Shown here: positions 6,634 to 13,032 of the stretch, one piece after another
Layout: each line of letters starts with the position of its first letter
Numbering within the stretch: position 1 is the stretch's first letter
Source of the DNA: a bacterium
Lineage (GTDB): Bacteria > Ratteibacteria > UBA8468
Direction of reading: 5' to 3'
Length of the DNA: 13,299 nucleotides
Assembly: GCA_030672255.1 (NCBI GenBank)
Contig: DAOVGU010000011.1
Span: 1 to 13,299, forward strand
The notes under the pieces: generated by a model
The model's database searches: none
Told to the model about the DNA's origin: nothing
Seen by the model: only the letters and a program-made list of their open reading frames with translations
Translations under genes and position numbers: made by a program

Positions 6634-7080
6634 TTGCATGAGAATCCTCGGGAATTAAAAAAAGATCTTCTGCGGCAGATGCATCATGCCCGGCGATATT
6701 CATCACAGGTCATAGTCATCTACGGAAGCCGCTGTTATATTGACCCGAACGACCCATCAATAAGTATAGATAAAATAATAGAAGCAGAAATGAGCCAGGT
6801 TACAAGGATTAATGCAAAGAACTGTATTGATATGCTGGCTAGTAGCGAAGAAAGGGAGAGAATAAGTAATGGAAAGAAGGTGTACTGGTTATCACCGGGA
6901 TGGTTGAAGTACTGGAAACAAATCTTTAAAGATTGGGATGCGGGTTTGGCTAACGAAATATTTCCCAGGAATGATAAAGCTATGCTTCAACGATTAGAAG
7001 AGTTGGAACAGAAACTCAATTTAATACAGAAAAAGGGGTATTTTTTTAGAGAAAATATATCCTATATGTTATGGAGTTAA
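6634..7080 (+). CDS. DUF1638 family protein, N-terminally truncated
   Basis: The core of a DUF1638 protein is recognisable: VIVIYGSRC, then the hallmark NCIDML, and WLSPGWLKYWKQIF followed by FPRNDKAM. The family normally starts some 30 or more residues earlier. Here the frame remains open upstream only to 6592, after a TAA at 6589, and contains no ATG. The annotated start is a TTG without a Shine-Dalgarno site. The C-terminus (LEELEQKLNLIQKK and onward) also departs from what I expect. DUF1638 genes commonly accompany corrinoid methyltransferases and URO-D-type proteins, which fits the neighbour at 4586. The function is unknown. I read this as a probable remnant, though a functional short form using ATG 6679 cannot be excluded. 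Confidence 0.6.
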   Translation: MHENPRELKKDLLRQMHHARRYSSQVIVIYGSRCYIDPNDPSISIDKIIEAEMSQVTRINAKNCIDMLASSEERERISNGKKVYWLSPGWLKYWKQIFKDWDAGLANEIFPRNDKAMLQRLEELEQKLNLIQKKGYFFRENISYMLWS

Positions 7081-7114
7081 TCCTTCTCTACTACTAACCT
7101 AAAAAGGAGGAAAT

Positions 7115-7324
7115 ATGTGTCTATCGAATGTATATCTGAGCAAGAAGGAAGAAGAGAAGCTGTTCATAGAGGAGACCTCTCAAGTGTTAGCTGACGAGTA
7201 AGGAGTTCAGGTAAATGCACTTTTTGGCGATAGTAAGCGTCTCGAAGGTTACTTCATAAAAGAAGTTGACTTCATGGAAAACTATGTGATACTGGAAAGA
7301 AAAAGGAGTAAAGCAAATGGATGA
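7115..7324 (+). pseudogene. CooT-like nickel-binding protein gene interrupted by in-frame TAA
   Basis: After a strong Shine-Dalgarno site (AAGGAGG, 7104-7110) the frame starts MCLSNVYLSKKEEEKL, the N-terminus of CooT-family proteins, whose Cys2 contributes to Ni(II) binding. The frame meets TAA at 7199-7201 (codon 29). It then continues in the same frame with the rest of the family, ALFGDSKRLEGYFIKEVDF and NYVILERK, to a TGA at 7322-7324. Without the stop it would encode 69 aa, the normal CooT size. The next gene starts at 7317, overlapping the full-length frame but not the 28-aa product. Only one codon is affected. It may be a recent nonsense mutation, a sequencing error or readthrough; TAA is not a pyrrolysine or selenocysteine codon. 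CooT assists Ni delivery to CO dehydrogenase in some bacteria, but many homologs occur without that context. Confidence 0.82.
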
Positions 7325-7538
7325 ACATGATCATCATTCAGATATAAGAAGACTGGGGATAGGATTACCATATTTGCTAAAGCATAATAAGGAGCATGTC
7401 CAGGATATCGAGAAATGGATCAAAAGAGCGAAAGTAGCAGGTTATGATGAGGTAGCTGAAGATTTAGAAAGAGTCCTTGAACTTTCGCAGAAAATAACTA
7501 AATATTTTGAAGCTGCATTGAGAAAGTTGAAAGGATAA
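7317..7538 (+). CDS. small His-rich helical protein, CooT neighbour
   Basis: A 73-aa soluble protein. The N-terminus has a His cluster (MDEHDHH, His4, His6, His7), then PYLLKHNKEH (His23 and His27 spaced for one helix face), then amphipathic helices rich in Glu and Lys ending in KYFEAALRKLKG. I recognise the type: a short all-helical protein with a K/W-x-x-HNxEH segment, often coded beside CooT-like genes. Its biochemical role is not known to me. The His cluster and neighbours suggest metal binding, which is inference. Its ATG overlaps the end of the full CooT frame by 8 nt, and AAGGAGTAAAGCA lies upstream, so the two were built to be translated together. Confidence 0.8.
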   Translation: MDEHDHHSDIRRLGIGLPYLLKHNKEHVQDIEKWIKRAKVAGYDEVAEDLERVLELSQKITKYFEAALRKLKG

Positions 7539-7553
7539 AAGGAGAATAGAAAT

Positions 7554-8048
7554 ATGACAAATTTTAACCTTAAATCGATTGGTGTAATCCGAACACCGTA
7601 TATTGATAACGCACCTTACCAGCCTATAGACGAGGATAAAGGAGAGTTTCGTATTGTGCTTAATACCAAATATACTGAAGGACTTCTTGACCTCGACAGT
7701 TTCCGCTATATCTATGTGATATACCTTATTGACCGTCTTAGACGCCGTCCTTCTATGACTGTAAGCCCCCCTTGGACTCCTGGTACAAAGGTGGGTCTGT
7801 TTGCGAGCAGATCTCCTGTTCGCCCAAATCCTATAGGAATTAGCATTGTTCGTATAAAGAAGATAGTTAATAATGAAATTTTTACGTCAGGATTAGATGT
7901 ATTTGACAATACTCCTCTGTTAGATATTAAACCTTACGTGAAAGATTTAGATTCTAAAAATGATGCCAATTACGGGTGGCTTGATGATTTAGATAGTAAT
8001 AAGGAACACTTGCTCCTGCATATTAAAGGTATCCCCCACGATTATTAA
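7554..8048 (+). CDS. TrmO/TsaA family SAM-dependent methyltransferase
   Basis: TrmO N-methylates the t6A37 base of some tRNAs using SAM bound in a beta-barrel. This 164-aa protein has the family landmarks: IGVIRTPY (9-16), the signature FASRSPVRPNPIG (83-95) and DNTPLLDIKPY (118-128), where most members read D-G-TPLLDIKPY. It matches the short one-domain form and lacks the C-terminal domain of E. coli TrmO. The start is supported by AAGGAG about 9 nt upstream. The spacing is 15 nt from the preceding gene and 2 nt to the MFS gene. Short TsaA homologs may act on substrates other than t6A; the metal-themed context leaves this open. Confidence 0.88.
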   Translation: MTNFNLKSIGVIRTPYIDNAPYQPIDEDKGEFRIVLNTKYTEGLLDLDSFRYIYVIYLIDRLRRRPSMTVSPPWTPGTKVGLFASRSPVRPNPIGISIVRIKKIVNNEIFTSGLDVFDNTPLLDIKPYVKDLDSKNDANYGWLDDLDSNKEHLLLHIKGIPHDY

Positions 8049-8050
8049 AA

Positions 8051-9343
8051 ATGTCTAAGGCTCAAAGTAAAGGCACTAAACTGAAATGGAATTTTGCCAT
8101 GGGACTTATACATGGCACATTCTTCACCGGGGGCCAGGCTTTTGGAAATCCAAATACTATCTTGCCTGTCTTTTTGAATAATTTTACTAATTCTAAAATA
8201 CTTATAGGATTTTCTTCTACTATAATGGGTAGCCTTGGAGGATTAGGTAGTGTCTTACCCCAATTGTTTGTAGCCAGTAAATTGGAAACTAAGGTTCACA
8301 AAAGACCTCTTTTGAGAGTTGCGATTACTATTCGTGCCCTTTGCTGGGGTCTCTTGTCCTTAATAACCTATCTTTTTGCTACCTCCCATCCAAATTTGGT
8401 ACTTTTTTCTCTGTTCTTGCTGCTTACCGTATTTACCGTTATGGGCGGAGTGGCTGTTATACCTTTCATGGATATCTGGGGTAAGGCGATTCCTTCTACT
8501 TTAAGGGGAAGGTTTTTTGGCTATCGCCAGCTCTTAGGAGGTATTCTGGCTATTGGGTCAGGTCTTATTGCCAAGTATGTCCTGGGTAATAAAAATATCT
8601 TCTTTCCTCAGAACTTCTCCTTTCTGTTTTTCCTTGCTTTCGTCTTTATGGGCATATCCTATCTCGGATTAGGTTCGGTAAAAGAGCCAGTGGAAGAAGT
8701 GCATAAAACTCACTTAAATTTTCAAGGATTTCTAAAGAAGGCATTTAGAATTTTAAAATCTGATCGTAACTATAAAAAGTTTCTCTTAGTGGAGATACTT
8801 ATAGGAAGCAGTGCCCTAGCTTTGCCTTTTTATGTACTCTATGCCAGAGATGTGTTGAAAATAAGATTGGGAATGGTAGGTATATTCCTTGCCGCACAGA
8901 TGTTGGGCAGTGCATTATCCAACTTCCTTTGGGCTCATTTGTCTGACTCTGTAGGTAACAAGAAAGTTTTACAGATAAGCGCTTTATTAGCTTTAACAGT
9001 CCCTTTAGTTGCTATAATGACCTTACCTGGTTTGTCGATATTATTTATTCTCCTATTTCTACTTGTAGGTTTTTTTACCGCAGGCTACGCTGTCGGGAAA
9101 ACTAATTTTTTATTAGATATAGCACCTCAAAAAGACCGTCCTACTTATATAAGTTTAAATGGTACCCTTACTTTTCCGGTGGCGATTTTTCCTCTTATAG
9201 GAGGAGCTATAGTTCAACATCTATCTCACAATTTCCTATTCATGACAACTCTATTTATGGTTCTTGCTGGTTTTCTATTGAGCTTACAATTGACAGAACC
9301 AAGAACGGTACCACCAAAAGTAAAAGGAGAACCTGATGCCTAA
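8051..9343 (+). CDS. MFS transporter
   Basis: A 430-aa integral membrane protein with about 12 predicted hydrophobic segments and a cytoplasmic charged loop in the middle (about residues 210-250). The loop after helix 4 carries STLRGRFFGYRQ, and a loop in the second half reads HLSDSVGNKK, an MFS A-type loop equivalent. It belongs to a branch common in anaerobes whose substrates are unassigned. It starts 2 nt after the TrmO-like gene and overlaps the ferredoxin gene by 8 nt, so it is firmly part of this operon. Uptake or efflux of a metal, metallophore or metabolite are all possible; nothing in the sequence settles the substrate. Confidence 0.87.
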   Translation: MSKAQSKGTKLKWNFAMGLIHGTFFTGGQAFGNPNTILPVFLNNFTNSKILIGFSSTIMGSLGGLGSVLPQLFVASKLETKVHKRPLLRVAITIRALCWGLLSLITYLFATSHPNLVLFSLFLLLTVFTVMGGVAVIPFMDIWGKAIPSTLRGRFFGYRQLLGGILAIGSGLIAKYVLGNKNIFFPQNFSFLFFLAFVFMGISYLGLGSVKEPVEEVHKTHLNFQGFLKKAFRILKSDRNYKKFLLVEILIGSSALALPFYVLYARDVLKIRLGMVGIFLAAQMLGSALSNFLWAHLSDSVGNKKVLQISALLALTVPLVAIMTLPGLSILFILLFLLVGFFTAGYAVGKTNFLLDIAPQKDRPTYISLNGTLTFPVAIFPLIGGAIVQHLSHNFLFMTTLFMVLAGFLLSLQLTEPRTVPPKVKGEPDA

Positions 9344-9539
9344 ACCGAGAGCAGCAGTGGATGCTGAAAAATGCCATCCTGAAAAGTGCAGCAAAGGAAT
9401 TTGTGTTGCTACACTTGTCTGCCCGACAAAAACGATGAAGCAGGAAGAGCCTTATGAAATACCTTTTCCAGTCGGCTTATGTAGAGGTTGTGGTCTATGC
9501 GCCTTAAGTTGTCCTTTTAAGGCTATTAGAATGATTTAG
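9336..9539 (+). CDS. 2[4Fe-4S] ferredoxin-like small protein
   Basis: A 67-aa protein with eight cysteines in two groups: C13, C18, C23 and C29 (C-x4-C-x4-C-x5-C-P) and C49, C52, C55 and C59 (the classical CxxCxxCxxxCP). Both probably bind 4Fe-4S clusters. The first group has wider spacing than in bacterial ferredoxins and includes a His (CHPEKC). It is a recognisable small ferredoxin type, often near MFS or maturation genes, with electron transfer or Fe-S-linked maturation as possible roles. AAGGAGAACCTG lies before the ATG, and the start overlaps the MFS gene by 8 nt. Confidence 0.87.
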   Translation: MPKPRAAVDAEKCHPEKCSKGICVATLVCPTKTMKQEEPYEIPFPVGLCRGCGLCALSCPFKAIRMI

Positions 9540-9570
9540 ATATCAATATAATTATGGAAAAACGAGCAGG

Positions 9571-10302
9571 ATGAATAAAATATTATTTATAGTGGTTTTA
9601 ATTTTTGTAGGGCAAACTTTAGGTTCTCTAATTGGGTTAATAAAAAAGCCTAAAGAAAATATTTTGCATGGTTCTTTAGCATTTGCTGCTTCAATGATGT
9701 TAGGTATATCATTTTTTCAATTGATACCTGAAAGTTTAAAAATTGCACCTTTTTACTTAGTTATTATTTCTTTTTTCTTGGGGATAGTAATCTTTCGAAT
9801 TATTGATAGAATTTTACCCCATATAAATCCAGAGTTACTTAAGAAAGAAAAGCCATCAGTTAAAAGAAGCGTTGTGATGCTGGTTATTGGCATGGCTTTG
9901 CACAATATACCAGAAGGTTTGGCAATCGGGGTTGGGTTTACTTTACAACCGGCATTAGGAGTTATGATAGCATTAGGAATTGCGGCGCAGGACGTGCCGG
10001 AAAATATTGCAACAATAGTTCCTTTATATGGCTTAACCAAAAAGCGAGGGAAATCCTTTATCATATTGACGGCAACGATATTATTTGAGCTGGTTGGTTT
10101 TATTTTTGGTTACTATATTTTAAAAGAAACCTCTTTGAGTTTATTAGGAGCCTCACTTGCACTTGCAGCGGGTTTCATGACTTACATCTCAATTGAAGAA
10201 CTAATTCCAGCAGCACAAATAAAAGAAAATTTGAAAGTAGGTATTATTAGTCTTATAATGGGATTATTATGTGTTTTGCTAATTATTCTTTTAGCAGGTT
10301 AA
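9571..10302 (+). CDS. ZIP family metal transporter
   Basis: A 243-aa polytopic membrane protein with about eight hydrophobic segments. It has the ZIP signatures: LIPES after TM2 (51-55), the TM4 binding motif HNIPEGLAIGVGF (His111, Asn112, Glu115), the TM5 motif AAQDVPENIA (Gln140, Asp141, Glu144) and EELIPA near the end. ZIP proteins move Zn(II), Fe(II) or other divalent metals into the cytoplasm. The Gln-Asp pair replaces the common His-Glu of TM5, which may alter metal choice. The variable loop between TM3 and TM4 lacks the usual His-rich stretch. The start lies 31 nt after the ferredoxin gene, preceded by a 6-codon frame that overlaps the ATG. Confidence 0.9.
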   Translation: MNKILFIVVLIFVGQTLGSLIGLIKKPKENILHGSLAFAASMMLGISFFQLIPESLKIAPFYLVIISFFLGIVIFRIIDRILPHINPELLKKEKPSVKRSVVMLVIGMALHNIPEGLAIGVGFTLQPALGVMIALGIAAQDVPENIATIVPLYGLTKKRGKSFIILTATILFELVGFIFGYYILKETSLSLLGASLALAAGFMTYISIEELIPAAQIKENLKVGIISLIMGLLCVLLIILLAG

Positions 10303-10376
10303 AGGTAAATATGCCTCAATCCCTTAAAAATTTTAAGATGGTTGCACTTCAAAGAGCTAACTCAAAGGAAGAAAAA

Positions 10377-10511
10377 ATGATAAAAAATTGTAAAAAACCA
10401 AAAACATTAATGGCTGACTGTAAATGGTTTCCGGTTTGTCCAATGAAGTATTTCTATGAACAAGGAGAATTAGATAGAAAATGGATTCTGGATTTCAACC
10501 AGGCATATTAA
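10377..10511 (+). pseudogene. truncated copy of the Cys-rich small-protein gene
   Basis: The frame begins MIKNCKKPKTLMADCKWFP after a good Shine-Dalgarno site (AAAGGAAG). From 10392 to 10487 the DNA is identical to 12761-12856. The protein matches the first 26 residues (MADC...RKWI) of the intact gene at 12779. It then runs into unrelated sequence (LDFNQAY) and stops at 10509-10511, so the second pair of cysteines is lost. A longer frame from ATG 10311 is open but has weaker support. The result is a 44-aa remnant next to the boundary of a duplicated or inserted 2.3 kb segment. Confidence 0.75.
10392..10487 (+). repeat. 96-bp perfect direct repeat, copy A
   Basis: Identical over 96 nt to 12761-12856, offset 2369. 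The left boundary falls in an A-run: copy A has six As after T, copy B has seven. The right boundary is sharp, with C following in copy A and G in copy B. A short stem, CTGG/CCAG (10488-10502), begins exactly at the right boundary. Confidence 0.95.
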
Positions 10512-10524
10512 AAACAAGAACATT

Positions 10525-11736
10525 ATGAAAAATAAATATCTAAAAGGTATTAGTGCCAATATACTTTTATTGGGCATCGTCAGTTTTTTGAACGATTTGA
10601 GCAGTGAAATGATAATGCCAATTTTGCCGATGTTTATCACAGCGTTAGGTAGTAGTGGTTTAGTCGTTGGATTAATTGGGGGATTAAGAGATAGTATTTC
10701 AAGCATTCTAAAAGTTCTTTCTGGTTTTTGGTCTGACAAAACAGGGAAAAGGAAAATATTTGTTTTTTCTGGTTATTTAACTTCGTCAGCTTTTAAGTTA
10801 TTCTTGGCTTTTTCCAAAATATGGCAACATATTTTAGTTTTTGCTGGTCTGGAAAGAGTAGGCAAGGGGTTAAGAACTGCGCCAAGAGACGCTATTCTTG
10901 CGGATTCTATGCCAAAAGAAAGGGGCAAAGGATTCGGAATTCATAGAGCTTTGGATACTTCTGGAGCAATTGCAGGATCAATTGCTGTCTTTCTTCTATT
11001 CTGGTTTTTGAGATTTGATTTTAAGTCGATTATCCTCATTGCGGCAATCATTGCATTTCTTTCTTTAATTCCGTTACATTTTGTAAAAGAGGGGAAAAGA
11101 GAGCCGCAAGACGTAACTCTAAAAATAAGTCTAAAAAAACTTCCGAAATCTCTTAAGCTATTCATCCTGATTTCTGGCATATTCGCTTTGGCAAATTTCA
11201 GTTATATGTTCTTCGTTCTCAGAGCACAAGAATTCTTTACAGGTAAATTATCTATTGGGGGACCAATTCTCTTATATATCCTCTTCAATATTTTCTATGC
11301 TGTATTTGCTATTCCTTTTGGCACTCTTTCTGACAAAATAGGAAGAAAAAAAGTTATCGTTTTTGGTTACTTACTATTTTCATTAACCTCTCTTGGTTTT
11401 GCCTTTTTCAATTCCCTAATAGCATTTGTAGTTTTATTCGCTCTTTATGGTATGGTCTATGCGATAATTGATGGAAATCAACGGGCTTATATATCTGATT
11501 TGTCAAAAGGTGCGTTAAGAGCTACAGCCCTAGGAACATTTCATACTACAACAGGTTTGCTTGCACTGCCAGCTGGTTTAATAGCCGGATTTTTATGGCA
11601 AATTAATCCAGGTATAACCTTTATTTACGGTAGTGTAGTTAGTATTGTTTCAGTTGTTTTATTCATTACTTTTAGAAAATATTTCAAAGATTCAAGGAAT
11701 GTAATCTTTTATAAAAATGAAATAGATGAAAGTTGA
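10525..11736 (+). CDS. MFS transporter, efflux-like
   Basis: A 403-aa membrane protein with about 12 hydrophobic segments. The first loop region holds NDLSSEMIMPILPMF. The MFS A-motif-like loop after TM2 is GFWSDKTGKRK. The TM4 region has RVGKGLRTAPRDA, followed by FGIHRALDTSGAIAG. The second-half A-motif equivalent is GTLSDKIGRKK. These features place it in a widespread MFS group usually annotated as multidrug or metabolite exporters, with the substrate undetermined. It is not closely similar to the MFS protein at 8051. The Shine-Dalgarno site is weak (AAGAAC). It is the first gene after direct repeat copy A, so it is cut off from the upstream operon by the truncated gene. Confidence 0.9.
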   Translation: MKNKYLKGISANILLLGIVSFLNDLSSEMIMPILPMFITALGSSGLVVGLIGGLRDSISSILKVLSGFWSDKTGKRKIFVFSGYLTSSAFKLFLAFSKIWQHILVFAGLERVGKGLRTAPRDAILADSMPKERGKGFGIHRALDTSGAIAGSIAVFLLFWFLRFDFKSIILIAAIIAFLSLIPLHFVKEGKREPQDVTLKISLKKLPKSLKLFILISGIFALANFSYMFFVLRAQEFFTGKLSIGGPILLYILFNIFYAVFAIPFGTLSDKIGRKKVIVFGYLLFSLTSLGFAFFNSLIAFVVLFALYGMVYAIIDGNQRAYISDLSKGALRATALGTFHTTTGLLALPAGLIAGFLWQINPGITFIYGSVVSIVSVVLFITFRKYFKDSRNVIFYKNEIDES

Positions 11737-11818
11737 AAATGTGAATTAAAGATAGTGGTCGTTGAATCTTCTGAGAAAGTATTCTACCTGAGTATTAATA
11801 AAAGCGGGAGGCTTTGAG

Positions 11819-12079
11819 ATGATTGAAGTAAAGAAGAAAAATGAGGGAGAGTTTATAGTAATTGTAGGTGAGGAAAATTCTAAAACAGAACATAATGTGG
11901 AATTGGATAATGAATATTATCAAAAGTTAACCGGAGGTAAAATAACTAAAGAAGAGTTGATAAAAAAATCTTTTGAATTTTTATTGGAAAGAGAGTCAAA
12001 TGAATCGATTCTTTCAAGATTCAATTTGAAAATTATCAAAGGATATTTCCCCAAATATGAGGAAGAAATAAAAAAGTAG
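11819..12079 (+). CDS. conserved small protein of unknown function (86 aa)
   Basis: A soluble, highly charged 86-aa protein preceded by GGGAGG 7 nt before its ATG. The N-terminal half looks like a small beta domain (MIEVKKKNEGEFIVIV, then EHNVELDNEYYQKLTGG). The C-terminal half is helical and carries KSFEFLLERESNESILSRF and then LKIIKGYFPKYEEEI. I recognise this arrangement (TGG-x-ITKEELI, FLLERE, SILSRF, YFPKYE) from conserved hypothetical proteins in many bacteria, but no function is established that I can name. It stands 41 nt before methyltransferase paralog 2 and is probably co-transcribed with it. Confidence 0.82.
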   Translation: MIEVKKKNEGEFIVIVGEENSKTEHNVELDNEYYQKLTGGKITKEELIKKSFEFLLERESNESILSRFNLKIIKGYFPKYEEEIKK

Positions 12080-12120
12080 ATGGAAAAACCGATTCTGAAT
12101 GATGAATAAGATGAAATTCT

Positions 12121-12786
12121 ATGGGCAATTATTATCCTAAATCAAAAGTTGAAACTAAAGGATTTATGGCGAAGCATTACGATGCAATACTTGATATCGC
12201 AACCTTTGGGAGATATCCATCCTTTATAAGAAAGGCTATTAGGTTAATGAAAATTGAGCTTTCTGATAGAATACTTGATTTAGGAGCAGGTACTGGTAGA
12301 AATGCTTGCCTAATGATGAAATATCTTTCAAAAGAAGGGAAATTAATTGGAGTTGATATATCTGAAGAGATGATTTCTCAATTTAGGAAGAAGTGTGTCA
12401 ATTTTTCTAATGCTGAAATTATCCATACAAGAATTGATAAACCTTTGCCCTTTAGAAAAAAGTTCGATAAGGTTTTTATTTCTTTTGTCTTCCATGGTTT
12501 TCCCCAGAATATCAGAAATGTGATTATAAACAGTGCCTTTGGGGTATTAAAGGGCGATGGGAGTTTTTTTATTTTAGATTATAATGAATTTTCTTATAAA
12601 AAGATGCCTTTTTATTTTAAGGCGCTTTTTAAGCTCGTGGAATGTCCTTATGCATTTGATTTTATAAAGCGAGATTGGAAGAAAATATTGGCAAGTCACA
12701 ATTTCAGTAACTTTGAAGAATTTTTCTTCTTCAAAAATTATGTAAGATTATTGGAGGCTAAAAAAACCAAAAACATTAATGGCTGA
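12121..12786 (+). CDS. class I SAM-dependent methyltransferase (paralog 2)
   Basis: A 221-aa methyltransferase with SAM motif I ILDLGAGTGRNACL, acidic motif GVDIS, the strand-4 region FISFVFHGFPQN and C-terminal ECPYAFDFIKRDWKKIL. It shares about 64% identity with the product of 5865-6521 across its whole length, so the two are paralogs that diverged some time ago. The last codons (KKTKNING) lie inside direct repeat copy B, and its TGA overlaps the ATG of the following small gene. The C-terminus may therefore have been created by the rearrangement that placed the repeat here. The paralog ends at nearly the same point (KARKISP), so little or no function would be lost. Substrate unknown. Confidence 0.88.
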   Translation: MGNYYPKSKVETKGFMAKHYDAILDIATFGRYPSFIRKAIRLMKIELSDRILDLGAGTGRNACLMMKYLSKEGKLIGVDISEEMISQFRKKCVNFSNAEIIHTRIDKPLPFRKKFDKVFISFVFHGFPQNIRNVIINSAFGVLKGDGSFFILDYNEFSYKKMPFYFKALFKLVECPYAFDFIKRDWKKILASHNFSNFEEFFFFKNYVRLLEAKKTKNING

Positions 12787-12856
12787 CTGTAAATGGTTTC
12801 CGGTTTGTCCAATGAAGTATTTCTATGAACAAGGAGAATTAGATAGAAAATGGATT
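12761..12856 (+). repeat. 96-bp perfect direct repeat, copy B
   Basis: Identical to 10392-10487. It spans the last codons of methyltransferase paralog 2 and the first 26 codons of the Cys-rich small protein. With copy A it brackets a 2273-bp segment (10488-12760). Confidence 0.95.
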
Positions 12857-12976
12857 GAAATTTATTGTAAAGGTGACTGGAGAAGTTGTGTAAGGTACCA
12901 TATGGAAGAGAATGGGCAGCCACATCCTGACTGGATGCTACCAGATGGTAGCCTGGATGAGAGATTAAGAAAATGA
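12779..12976 (+). CDS. Cys-rich small protein of unknown function
   Basis: A 65-aa protein with four cysteines, C4, C10, C30 and C37, in the pattern ADCKWFPVCPMKYFY and YCKGDWRSCVRY. Aromatic and basic residues surround them, and a conserved-looking tail follows (PHPDWMLPDGSLDERL). I recognise this as a conserved small protein of anaerobes and archaea, and the four cysteines could bind a metal or Fe-S cluster. No function is known to me. There is no Shine-Dalgarno site. Its ATG overlaps the methyltransferase stop by 8 nt, so translation would depend on coupling. The first 26 codons are duplicated at 10410-10487. The thioredoxin-fold gene follows after 56 nt. Confidence 0.8.
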   Translation: MADCKWFPVCPMKYFYEQGELDRKWIEIYCKGDWRSCVRYHMEENGQPHPDWMLPDGSLDERLRK

Positions 12977-13032
12977 CTGGTACTCCTGATAAGGAACTTC
13001 TCCGGGAAGTATAATAAAATAGGGGATGGGAG

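Noticed and set aside
7199..7201. Recoding of the CooT stop as selenocysteine or pyrrolysine
   Set aside because: Selenocysteine uses TGA and pyrrolysine uses TAG; this is TAA, and I see no downstream recoding hairpin.
10269..10376. Start of the Cys-rich fragment inside the ZIP gene
   Set aside because: The first part is the ZIP gene read out of frame; the good Shine-Dalgarno site favours ATG 10377.
10392..12856. Insertion sequence or composite transposon
   Set aside because: The repeats are direct and are parts of a protein gene, with no transposase or terminal inverted repeats between them.
13010..13015. TATAAT as a -10 box for the thioredoxin-like gene
   Set aside because: No convincing -35 element at proper spacing, and the resulting leader would be about ten nucleotides, leaving no room for the Shine-Dalgarno site.
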